Assembly (NCBI RefSeq): GCF_014084125.1
Contig: NZ_CP048405.1
Span: 744,001 to 808,000, forward strand
Direction of reading: 5' to 3'
Length of the DNA stretch: 64,000 nucleotides
From: Streptacidiphilus sp. PB12-B1b
Lineage (GTDB): Bacteria > Actinomycetota > Actinomycetes > Streptomycetales > Streptomycetaceae
Below the pieces are notes generated by a model. That model was not told where the DNA came from. It ran no database searches and was given only the letters and a program-made list of their open reading frames with translations. The position numbers and the translations under genes are program-made. This document shows positions 1 to 7,973 of the stretch, piece by piece (positions within the stretch are counted from its first letter, which is position 1; each line of letters opens with the position of its first letter).

Positions 1-1
1 C

Positions 2-535
2 GGCGCGGTCGGCATCGCCCGCCCGGGCGGCCCCGGCGCCGCCGGGCAGCAGCTGCTGGCGCAACTGCTGGTGCACGAGTTCCAGCACGTGAAGCTGGGG
101 GCGGTGCTGGACTTCCACGACCTGTACGACCCGCAGGACGACCGGCTGTTCTACGCCCCCTGGCGGCCGGACCCGCGCCCGCTGGAGATGCTGCTGCAGG
201 GGACGTACGCGCACCTGGCGGTGGTCGAGTTCTGGCGCGCGGTGCTGTGCTCGCAGGCCGGGGCCGGGAGCGGCGTGGACGCCGAGGCGGCCCGGCAGGC
301 GGCGTTCAACTTCGCCTACTGGCGCAGCTGCACCGCCGAGGCGGCGCAGACCCTGGCCGATTCCGGCTCGCTGACGCCCCTGGGTCTGCGCTTCGCTGTC
401 GGCCTGCGCGATCGGGTGGCACCCTGGCTGGACGAGTCGGTCGAGAGCGGTGCTCTGATCGCGGCGCAGCGCTCGCTGGAGGCGACCAGGGCGGACTGGT
501 CGGCCCGGACCGGCGCGGGCACGGCACGGCTCTGA
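2..535 (+). CDS. HExxH-motif peptide-modification protein, 3' part only
   Basis: The reading frame is open from the first bases of the window and ends at TGA 533-535, so only the C-terminal 177 residues are visible. An HEFQH zinc/iron-type motif lies at bases 74-88, followed by a conserved-looking DLYDP and an APWRPDPRP segment. This is the pattern of the HExxH family associated with FxSxx-COOH RiPP clusters, where it occurs either alone or as the C-terminal domain of the radical SAM/SPASM maturase FxsB. Members of this family are reported to act as peptide beta-hydroxylases. Which form is present here cannot be decided, because the N-terminus is missing. The next genes (AAC(3), FxsC, FxsT) support the assignment. 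Confidence 0.8.
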   Translation, partial: GAVGIARPGGPGAAGQQLLAQLLVHEFQHVKLGAVLDFHDLYDPQDDRLFYAPWRPDPRPLEMLLQGTYAHLAVVEFWRAVLCSQAGAGSGVDAEAARQAAFNFAYWRSCTAEAAQTLADSGSLTPLGLRFAVGLRDRVAPWLDESVESGALIAAQRSLEATRADWSARTGAGTARL

Positions 536-549
536 GCCGGGAGGCTGCC

Positions 550-1413
550 ATGACAGATGCCACCCACGACGCCACCACCGATGCCGGGGCAGGCGCCGGG
601 CCGGACGCCGGGGCGGAGCGCACCGAGGCGGAGCTGGTCTCCGACCTGGCCGCGCTGGGCGTGCGCCCGGGCGACACGCTCATGGTCCAGGCGTCGCTGC
701 GCGGCATCGGCCCGGTCCGGGGCGGATCGGCGGCCGTGGCCGCCGCGCTGCGCCGGGCGCTGGGCCCCACCGGGACGCTGGTGGCGTACGCGGCCACGCC
801 GGAGAACTCCGACACCTCCCGGCAGTTCCGGGCGGCGACGGCGGGCCTGGACCCGGCGTCGGTGCAGCGCTACCGGGCGTCGCTGCCCGCCTTCGACCCG
901 CGGAGCACGCCGTGCTCGCCGACGGTCGGCCGGCTCTCCGAGGAGATCCGCACCCTGGACGGCGCCCTGCGCAGCGCCCACCCGCAGACCTCGTTCACGG
1001 CGGTCGGCCCGGACGCCGAGGAGATCACCCGCGACCACCGGCCGGAGTGCCACCTGGGCGAGGAGTCGCCGCTGGGGCGGCTCTACAAGCTGGGCGGCTC
1101 GGTGCTGCTGGCGGGCCTTCCGGACTGGCTGTGCACCGCCTACCATCTCGCCGAGTACCAGGTCGACTGGCGTCCGCTGCGCCGCTACGGCTGCGCGGTC
1201 CGCGACGCCGGCGGCGCCCGCCGCTGGCTGGAGTTCACCGGGCTGGACCTGGACGACCGGCACTTCCCGCGGCTGGGCGCGGCGGTCCGGGCCAGGGTCG
1301 AGTTCGGGCGCGGACTGCTGGGCGCGGCGGAATGTTTTCGCGTTCCGGTGGTGGAGGCGGTGGATGCGGCGAGAGGATGGCTGTCCGATCCTTCGAACCG
1401 GGCGCTCTTTTAG
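550..1413 (+). CDS. AAC(3)-like aminoglycoside N(3)-acetyltransferase family protein
   Basis: The 287-residue product has the antibiotic N-acetyltransferase fold signature. It starts after an Ala/Asp-rich tail with a VRPGDTLMVQASLR segment, then HPQTSF (His about residue 144) and GEESPLGRLYKLGG, the hallmark motifs of acetyl-CoA-dependent AAC(3) enzymes. ATG 550 is preceded by GGGAGG with five bases of spacing, and the gene begins 14 bp after the HExxH gene, so the two are probably co-transcribed. The family normally acetylates the 3-amino group of aminoglycosides. Inside an FxSxx-COOH cluster the substrate is more plausibly a peptide or cluster metabolite, but that is inference. True aminoglycoside resistance is not shown by the sequence. 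Confidence 0.85.
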   Translation: MTDATHDATTDAGAGAGPDAGAERTEAELVSDLAALGVRPGDTLMVQASLRGIGPVRGGSAAVAAALRRALGPTGTLVAYAATPENSDTSRQFRAATAGLDPASVQRYRASLPAFDPRSTPCSPTVGRLSEEIRTLDGALRSAHPQTSFTAVGPDAEEITRDHRPECHLGEESPLGRLYKLGGSVLLAGLPDWLCTAYHLAEYQVDWRPLRRYGCAVRDAGGARRWLEFTGLDLDDRHFPRLGAAVRARVEFGRGLLGAAECFRVPVVEAVDAARGWLSDPSNRALF

Positions 1414-1449
1414 GTCACCGCCCGTCAGAATCCGATGAAGCACGCCTGG

Positions 1450-1479
1450 TTGACGGACATTCTGCCCGCGGGTTCGAAT
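1450..1479 (+). promoter_or_regulatory. Candidate housekeeping promoter for fxsC-fxsT
   Basis: TTGACG (1450-1455) and TCGAAT (1474-1479) are separated by 18 bp in the 95-bp gap after the AAC(3) gene. They match five and four of six consensus positions. Transcription would start near 1486, about 33 bp before the preferred GTG of fxsC. This suggests that fxsC-fxsT can be transcribed independently of the upstream modification genes. Confidence 0.45.
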
Positions 1480-1518
1480 GGGTGCGACAAGGCGTGATGG
1501 TCCACGGGGGTGGCGCGA

Positions 1519-2967
1519 GTGACTGACCCGGGAAGACTGGGCGAGAATGCCCGGCCGTACTTCTTCCTGAGCTATGCGCACACTCCGGGAACGGGTTCGT
1601 CAGGGCACGATCCGAACCTCTGGGTGCACCGTCTCTACGACGACCTCTGTGAAGCGATCATGGAGATCACACCGCACCCCGAAGGCGTCCCGGTCGGCTT
1701 CATGGACCGCGGCATGCACCTGGGCGAGGGCTGGGTCGGCCGGCTGTCCGAGGCGCTGGCGCGCTGCCGGGTGTTCGTGCCGCTGTACTCGCCCCGCTAC
1801 TTCCGCAGCGAGCCCTGCGGCCAGGAGTGGCGCGGCTTCGCCACCCGCCGGGTGGTCTCCCGGTACGGCGGCGACCACCACACCGGCATCGTCCCGGTCT
1901 GGTGGGTGCGGGTGCCCCGGGAGAACCTGCCCTCGGTCGCCAGCAGCCTGCAGTTCAACCACAGCGACTTCGGCACGGACTACCTCAACGAGGGCATGCT
2001 GGCGCTGAGCAAGCTGGGCTACTTCCGGCAGTCGTACGAGCTGGCGGTGCACCGGCTGGCGCACCGCATCGTCCAGGTCGCCGAGTCGGTGTACATCGAA
2101 CCGGGCACCACCGACGACTTCCTGACCCTGCAGAGCGCCTTCGAGCCGCCCGAGCCCGCCCGCCAGCTGCGGATCTCGGTGCTCGCCTGCGACGTGCGGA
2201 AGCTGCCGCCGGGGCGGGCGGCGCACGCGTACGGCTCCTCAGCGCTGGACTGGCAGCCCTACCGGCGGGAGAGCGACCTGTCGCTGGTCCGGCACGCGCA
2301 GGGGGTGGTCAGCAAGCTCAACTTCCACACCAGCGTCCACCTGTTCGAGGACGAGGCGGAGAAGTTACTCGGCCCGCCCGGCGAGCCCGGCGCCGACGGC
2401 GCGGCCGGCACCGCGGCGGACGGCGAGGACGGCGCGGACGCCGGGGGCGACGCCGGGGGCGGCGAGGAGCCCAGCGCGCCCGGGGTGCTGCTGCTGGACC
2501 GCTGGGCCCTGCTCGACCCGGCCCGGCAGGCGCTGGTGAAACGGTTCGACGAGCGCAACCCCAGCTGGATCAGCATCCTGGAGCCGTGGGCCGAGGACGA
2601 CCCCGACTGCCGCGCGGCCGGTCCCGACCTGGGCGGCCTGGCCGACGAGACCCTCAGCCGCAGCCGCGGCGAGCTGCGGCCCACCTTCCGCGGCGTGCAG
2701 GACGGCCTGCCCACGCTGTCGGCCTTCGATCGGGAACTGCCGGTGGCCGCGTTCCGGGCCATGTCGGGCTTTGTCGACCGCACCCGGCCGCAGCCCCCGG
2801 CCGAGGAGGCGAGCCGCCCCCGGCCCAATCTGCGGGAGGCCCTCACCGGCGGCACCGCCAAGGGGGACAGGCCGCCGCGCGGCCCCACCGGTCACGAGCA
2901 GCAGGACACCTGGAACGGCAGCGCACACCCTGGCAGCGGCGAGGCGGACCCGGCGGAGGGGACCTGA
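1519..2967 (+). CDS. fxsC: TIR-like protein FxsC of the FxSxx-COOH system
   Basis: About 482 residues. The N-terminal 180 residues form a TIR-like domain: FFLSYAHTP strand/loop, GVPVGFMDRG, LARCRVFVPLYSPRYF, then SEPCGQEW, where the Glu matches the position of the catalytic Glu of NADase TIR domains. The C-terminal half is an uncharacterised domain with an acidic Gly/Ala/Asp linker (bases about 2370-2470) and a Pro-rich tail. GTG 1519 is preferred because GGGGGTGG precedes it at good spacing; GTG 1510 is the alternative. A TTA leucine codon at 2365-2367 is the only in-frame TTA noticed in the window and predicts bldA tRNA dependence. The gene overlaps fxsT by one base (TGATG). Confidence 0.85.
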   Translation: MTDPGRLGENARPYFFLSYAHTPGTGSSGHDPNLWVHRLYDDLCEAIMEITPHPEGVPVGFMDRGMHLGEGWVGRLSEALARCRVFVPLYSPRYFRSEPCGQEWRGFATRRVVSRYGGDHHTGIVPVWWVRVPRENLPSVASSLQFNHSDFGTDYLNEGMLALSKLGYFRQSYELAVHRLAHRIVQVAESVYIEPGTTDDFLTLQSAFEPPEPARQLRISVLACDVRKLPPGRAAHAYGSSALDWQPYRRESDLSLVRHAQGVVSKLNFHTSVHLFEDEAEKLLGPPGEPGADGAAGTAADGEDGADAGGDAGGGEEPSAPGVLLLDRWALLDPARQALVKRFDERNPSWISILEPWAEDDPDCRAAGPDLGGLADETLSRSRGELRPTFRGVQDGLPTLSAFDRELPVAAFRAMSGFVDRTRPQPPAEEASRPRPNLREALTGGTAKGDRPPRGPTGHEQQDTWNGSAHPGSGEADPAEGT

Positions 2968-5900
2968 TGACGGACATCCGGACAACGGCGGCACCGGCGG
3001 CGGACAGCCGGCCCCCGGGGGGCGACCGGGACGGGCAGATCATCACCTTCTACTCCTACAAGGGCGGCACCGGCCGCACCATGGCGCTCGCCAACACCGC
3101 CTGGATCCTGGCCTCCAACGGCTTCCGGGTGCTCACCGTCGACTGGGACCTGGAGGCCCCCGGGCTGGCCCGGTTCTTCCACCCGTTCCTGGACCCGGCC
3201 GTGCCCGGCGCCAGCACCGGCGTGATCGACCTGATCCAGGAGTACCGCGAGGAGGCCATGCGCGGGCTGGACCGCGCCCCCGACTGGCACCGGGAGTTCG
3301 CCCGGGTCCGGCCGCACGCCGTCTCGCTGAACTGGCCGCTGTTCCCGGGCACCGGCAGCCTGGACTTCCTCTCCGCCGGGCTCACCAACAGCGACTACGC
3401 CACCGCCGTCGCCAGCGTCAACTGGGACCGCTTCTACGAGGACCTCAACGGCGCCCGCTTCTTCGAGGCGATGCGCGAGGACATGCGCCGCCACTACGAC
3501 TACGTGCTGATCGACAGCCGCACCGGCCTGTCCGACATCGCCGAGATCTGCACCGTCGAGATGCCGGACACCCTGGTCGTCTGCTTCACCCTCAGCGGGC
3601 AGAGCATCGAGGGCGCCTCCGCCATCGCCCAGCACATCGCCGACCGCTACCGCAACCGCGGCATCACCATCATGCCGGTGCCCATGCGCATCGACGACGG
3701 CGAGAAGGAAAAGGCCGACGCCGGCCGGGCGCTGGCCCGCAGCCGCTTCAACGGGCTCCCGGCGGGCCTGGACGAGGCCGAACTGCTGCGCTACTGGGGC
3801 TCGGTGGAGATCCCCTACCGGCCGTTCTACGCCTACGAGGAGATCCTGGCGACCTTCGGCGACAAGCCCGGCTCGCCCACCTCCATGCTGGCCGCCTGCG
3901 AGCGGCTCACCGCCGCCATCACCGACAACCGGGTCGCCGGGCTGCCGGCCATGCCCGAGGACGTCCGGCAGCGCTACATCGACTCCTTCACCCGCCGCCG
4001 CCCGGCCGTCCCCACCGACGTGTTCCTGTCGTACGCGCCCGAGGACCGGATGTGGGCCGACTGGATCGAGTCGGTGCTCAGCCGGGCCGGGGTCCGGGTG
4101 GTGCCGCGCGAGGTCGGCGCGGACCCGCGCAGCGAGGCCGAACGCGGCGTGGACGCGGCCGCCCGCACCGTCGCCGTGCTCTCCCCGGCGTACGTGCGCT
4201 CCCCGCAGGCCCAGGCCGTCTGGGAGTCGGTGACCGGCGCCGACCCCACCGGCGGCCGGCGCGAGCTGATCCCGGTCCGGGTCGGGGACGTCCGGCTGAC
4301 CACGCCGTTCAGCAACCGCAACGCGGTCGACCTGGTCCGGCTGGACGAGGCCCCGGCCATCGCCGCGCTGCTGCGCGCCCTCGGCCGCGCCGACGCCGAC
4401 CTGGAGCCCATCGCCGGGGACCTGCCCCGGTTCCCGGCCACCCGCCCGGCCATCTGGAACGTCCGGCTGCGCAACCCCGCCTTCACCGGCCGCTCGGCCG
4501 TGCTGGAGCAGCTGCGCGACCAGCTGCGTGGCGGCACCGCCGCGGTGGTGCTGCCCACCCCGCAGACCCTGTACGGGCTCGGCGGCGTCGGCAAGACCCA
4601 GGTGGCGCTGGAGTACGCGCACCGCTTCATGGCCGACTACGACCTGGTGTGGTGGATCGAGGCCGAGCAGTCCGACCAGGTCGTCCTGGCCCTGGCCGAG
4701 CTGGCCCGGCGGCTGGAGCTGCAGGTCGGCGACAACGTCGCGGAGGCGGCCGAGGCCGCCAAGGAGGCGCTGCGCCGGGGCGGCAGGATCGACCGCTGGC
4801 TGCTGATCTTCGACAACGCCGACGACCCGGCCAAGATCGAGCGCTTCTTCCCCGGCGGCCCCGGCCACGTGCTGGTGACCTCGCGGAACCAGGCGTGGTC
4901 CGGGCAGGCGGTCACGCTGGAGGTGGACGTCTTCACCCGCGGCGAGTCCATCGAGCACCTGTGCCGCCGCGCCCAGGGCCTCAGCCGGCACGACGCCAAC
5001 CAGGTCGCCGAGGCCGTCGGCGACCTGCCGCTGGCGGTGGAGATCGCCGCCGCCTGGCTGGAGACCACCGGCACCCCGGTCTCCACCTACGTCGCCGCCC
5101 TCCAGCAGGAGGCCCCGGTGGCGCTGGCCGCCACCCAGGTCGCCGACTACCCCTCGGTCTTCGGCGCCACCTGGAACGTCTCCATCGCCCGGCTGCGCGA
5201 GCAGTCCCCGGCCGCTGCCCGGCTGCTGCAGCTGTGCGCGTTCTTCTCGGCCGACCCGATCTCGATGAGCCTGTTCTACAGCGACCAGATGATCCGGACC
5301 CTGGTCGCCTACGACCCGGACCTCCAGGACAAGTTCATGCTGGGCAAGGTGATCCAGGCGATCGGCCGGTACGGCCTGGCCAAGGTCGACGCCGGCAGCA
5401 ACACCTTCCAGATCCACCGCATGGTCCAGGCCGTCATCCGCTCCGAGCTCGAACCGGAGGAGCGCGACCGCACCATGCACGAGGTGCACCGCATCCTGGT
5501 CGGCGCCCGCCCGCTGGTCGACGACATGGACGACCCGGAGAACTGGCCGCCGTTCGAACGCATCTGGCCGCACCTGGGCCCCTCGCTGGCCGAGGAGTGC
5601 GACGAGCCCGACACCCGGCAGCTGCTGATCGACCGCGTCCGCTACCTGTGGAAGCGCGGCGAGCTGGAGGCCGGCGAGGACCTCGGCCGCCGGCTGCACG
5701 AGCTGTGGATCACCAAGCTGGGCGAGCGCGACCGGCAGACCCTGCTGCTGCGCTTCCAGCTGGCCAACGTGCTGCGCACCCAGGGCCGGTTCGAGGAGGC
5801 CCTGCTGTACGACCAGGACACCCGCGAGCGGCAGCAGCAGGTGCTCTCCCCGGACCACCCGTACACGCTGATGACGGCCGGCTCCATCGGCGCCGACCTG

Positions 5901-6929
5901 CGGGCACTGGGCCGCTTCCAGGAGGCCCTGGATCTGGACCTGGAGACCTACGACAAGTTCAAGGAGATGTTCGGCGAGGAGCACGCGCGCACCATGGCGC
6001 TGGCCCACAACCTGGCCATCGACTACCGCTTCACCGGCCAGTACCGGGAGGCCAGGGACCTCGACCGGGGCAACCTGGACCGCCGCTCCAGCGTGCTGGG
6101 CCCGCTGCACCCGTACACGCTGACCACCAAGGCGGCGCTGGCGGAGGACCTGCGCTCGCTGGGCGACTTCGCCGGATCGGTGGAACTGCTGCAGGAGTTC
6201 CAGGTCGAGTACTCGGCCGTGCCCGGCGTGGACCTGCCGACGCTGCGCTACGCCAAGAGCCTCGCGGTGGCGCTGCGCAAGGCCGGGCGCCAGCAGGAGG
6301 CCCGCAAGATCACCCGCGAGACCTACGACCGCTACCTGGAGCGCTACGGCGCCAACTTCCCGGACGCGCTGGCCTGCGCGCTGAACCTGGCCGCGGACTT
6401 CAGCGCCTCCGGCGACAAGGAGGCGGCCCGGGACGCCGCCCAGGAGGTCTACCAGGGCTACCTGGGTTCCCTCGGCCCGCGCCACCCGTTCACCCTGGCC
6501 TGCGCCAACAACCTGGGCATCTACCTGCGCGGCAGTGGCGCGGTGGACGACGCGGTGGAGCTCGGCGAGCGCACCCTGGCCGAGCTGCGCGAGGTGCTCG
6601 GCTCGATGCACCACTACTCGCTGATCGCCATGGTCAACCTGGGCAACGGCTACGGCGAGCAGGGCGCCTTCGAACTGTCCGAGGAACTGCTCGGCGAGGC
6701 CATCGCCGGGCTCTCGCACAACTACACCGACCTGCACCCGGACACCGTGGTGGCCCGGGCCAACCTGGCCGTGACGCTGCGCGAGTCCGGGCGGCGGGCG
6801 GAGGCGCAGGAGCTGCGCACGCCGGTGCTGGAGGAGATGGTGCGGCAGTTCGGCGAGGAGCACCCGACCACCCAGTCCTGCCGGGCCTGGCGCCGGATCA
6901 ACCGGGACCTGGAGCTGCAGCCGGTGTAG
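2967..6929 (+). CDS. fxsT: FxSxx-COOH system tetratricopeptide repeat protein FxsT (ParA-TIR-NB-ARC-TPR)
   Basis: A 1320-residue multidomain protein. Residues about 25-330 are a ParA/MinD-like ATPase with the deviant Walker A KGGTGRT near residue 32 and an LIDSRTG switch. Residues about 350-480 are a second TIR-like domain starting DVFLSYAPEDR. Residues about 510-800 are an NB-ARC/STAND NTPase with GLGGVGKT near 540 and Walker B LLIFDNAD near 613. The C-terminal 400 residues are tandem tetratricopeptide repeats of the NLG/NLA...A..GR..EA kind. ATG 2967 overlaps the fxsC stop, indicating translational coupling. The layout is that of a STAND signalling ATPase in which repeats sense a partner and TIR is the output. 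Its real ligand and activity in this system are unknown. Confidence 0.88.
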   Translation: MTDIRTTAAPAADSRPPGGDRDGQIITFYSYKGGTGRTMALANTAWILASNGFRVLTVDWDLEAPGLARFFHPFLDPAVPGASTGVIDLIQEYREEAMRGLDRAPDWHREFARVRPHAVSLNWPLFPGTGSLDFLSAGLTNSDYATAVASVNWDRFYEDLNGARFFEAMREDMRRHYDYVLIDSRTGLSDIAEICTVEMPDTLVVCFTLSGQSIEGASAIAQHIADRYRNRGITIMPVPMRIDDGEKEKADAGRALARSRFNGLPAGLDEAELLRYWGSVEIPYRPFYAYEEILATFGDKPGSPTSMLAACERLTAAITDNRVAGLPAMPEDVRQRYIDSFTRRRPAVPTDVFLSYAPEDRMWADWIESVLSRAGVRVVPREVGADPRSEAERGVDAAARTVAVLSPAYVRSPQAQAVWESVTGADPTGGRRELIPVRVGDVRLTTPFSNRNAVDLVRLDEAPAIAALLRALGRADADLEPIAGDLPRFPATRPAIWNVRLRNPAFTGRSAVLEQLRDQLRGGTAAVVLPTPQTLYGLGGVGKTQVALEYAHRFMADYDLVWWIEAEQSDQVVLALAELARRLELQVGDNVAEAAEAAKEALRRGGRIDRWLLIFDNADDPAKIERFFPGGPGHVLVTSRNQAWSGQAVTLEVDVFTRGESIEHLCRRAQGLSRHDANQVAEAVGDLPLAVEIAAAWLETTGTPVSTYVAALQQEAPVALAATQVADYPSVFGATWNVSIARLREQSPAAARLLQLCAFFSADPISMSLFYSDQMIRTLVAYDPDLQDKFMLGKVIQAIGRYGLAKVDAGSNTFQIHRMVQAVIRSELEPEERDRTMHEVHRILVGARPLVDDMDDPENWPPFERIWPHLGPSLAEECDEPDTRQLLIDRVRYLWKRGELEAGEDLGRRLHELWITKLGERDRQTLLLRFQLANVLRTQGRFEEALLYDQDTRERQQQVLSPDHPYTLMTAGSIGADLRALGRFQEALDLDLETYDKFKEMFGEEHARTMALAHNLAIDYRFTGQYREARDLDRGNLDRRSSVLGPLHPYTLTTKAALAEDLRSLGDFAGSVELLQEFQVEYSAVPGVDLPTLRYAKSLAVALRKAGRQQEARKITRETYDRYLERYGANFPDALACALNLAADFSASGDKEAARDAAQEVYQGYLGSLGPRHPFTLACANNLGIYLRGSGAVDDAVELGERTLAELREVLGSMHHYSLIAMVNLGNGYGEQGAFELSEELLGEAIAGLSHNYTDLHPDTVVARANLAVTLRESGRRAEAQELRTPVLEEMVRQFGEEHPTTQSCRAWRRINRDLELQPV

Positions 6930-6933
6930 CGCC

Positions 6934-6950
6934 CGGCGCGCTGCGCGCCG
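6934..6950. terminator. Hairpin between convergent fxsT and the hydrolase gene
   Basis: CGGCGCG (6934-6940) and CGCGCCG (6944-6950) form a 7-bp stem with a 3-nt loop just after the fxsT stop. A second imperfect inverted repeat follows. There is no U-tract on either strand. The position between convergent genes suggests a shared, U-less actinobacterial terminator. Confidence 0.4.
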
Positions 6951-6998
6951 CGTCCGGCCCGACCGCACAGCACCGGGTCGGACGGGCTCGGCGTGCCG

Positions 6999-7868
6999 TC
7001 AGTGCGCCGCCCAGCGCAGGATGCCGGGCATGATCCGGAACGCCGCGAAGTGCGCCGCACCCGGCTCCAGCACCATCTTGGCGCCCGGTATCCGGTCGGC
7101 GAGCCAGCGGGTGTGCTCGACCGGCGAGAAGGTGTCGTCCTGGCCGTGCCAGAGCAGCACCGGGCGGCGGATGTCGGCCGGGTCGAAGCCCCACTGCCGC
7201 CGGAACGCCAGCGCGTCGTCGATCCAGCCCCCGGCGTCGTGCCGCAGCGCCTCGCTGTAGTTCAGCTCCAGCATCTGCCGCAGCATCGGGTCGGCGACGA
7301 TCCGCCGGTCCGACTCGGTGAGCTCCCGGCGCAGTTCGGCGATCAGCCGGGACGGGTCCGCCCGGATGTCCCGGGAGCGCAGCTGGAGCGTCGCGGCGAT
7401 GCCGGAGCTGCCGCGCTTGTCGTCGGCGGTGTAGGCGCGGACGTTGGACTCGGCCATGCCCGCGTACCAGTCCAGGCCGGGCGCGTCCCGGGGGGCCAGG
7501 CTGATCAGCGCGGCGACCCGGGTGACCCGCTCGGGCAGCAGCGCGGCGCAGGCCAGGGCGTGCGGCGCGCCGCCGGAGCGGCCGACCACGGCGAACCGGG
7601 TCAGCCCGAGGTCGTCGGCGACGGTGGCGACGTCCTCGGCCGCGTCGGCGATCCGGCGGCCCGGGCGGCGGTCGGAGTCGCCGTACCCGGGCCGGTCGAA
7701 GGTGATCAGGTGGATGCCGAGCCAGTTCAGCACCGGGCTGCGCGGGGCCTGGCCGAGCCTGCTGCCGGGGGTGCCGTGGAGCAGGAACACCGGCACGCCT
7801 TCGGGATCGCCCCAGCTCTCCGCTGCGATCGCCCGTCCGTCGGCTGCTTTGACGAGCCGTGTCGTCAC
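6999..7868 (-). CDS. alpha/beta hydrolase
   Basis: 289 residues with the standard alpha/beta-hydrolase layout. The oxyanion segment LLHGTPGSR starts at residue 29, and FDRPGYGDSD follows. The nucleophile elbow is GRSGG with Ser98. The acidic residue is Asp244 or Asp245 in HGQDD, and the catalytic His is His273 in GAAH. It starts at GTG 7868, preceded by GGGAGGAAA. It lies 105 bp downstream of the DUF4231 gene on the same strand, so it may share its transcript. The substrate cannot be predicted. The segment order resembles small esterases or epoxide-hydrolase-like enzymes without a diagnostic cap. Confidence 0.85.
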   Translation of the reverse strand: MTTRLVKAADGRAIAAESWGDPEGVPVFLLHGTPGSRLGQAPRSPVLNWLGIHLITFDRPGYGDSDRRPGRRIADAAEDVATVADDLGLTRFAVVGRSGGAPHALACAALLPERVTRVAALISLAPRDAPGLDWYAGMAESNVRAYTADDKRGSSGIAATLQLRSRDIRADPSRLIAELRRELTESDRRIVADPMLRQMLELNYSEALRHDAGGWIDDALAFRRQWGFDPADIRRPVLLWHGQDDTFSPVEHTRWLADRIPGAKMVLEPGAAHFAAFRIMPGILRWAAH

Positions 7869-7973
7869 GCGGTTTCCTCCCGTTGGGTGGGTGGTTCCGT
7901 GCCGTTCGGTGCCTGGTGCGCCTGCGTGTCCGGTGCGCCCGTGTGCCTCGGGTGCCCTCCTCCGGGCCGGGGC

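Noticed and set aside
247-1581. Several long antisense and alternate-frame ORFs over the AAC(3) gene and similar shadows elsewhere
   Set aside because: High GC produces long shadow frames; the AAC(3), FxsT and nuo frames carry the family motifs.
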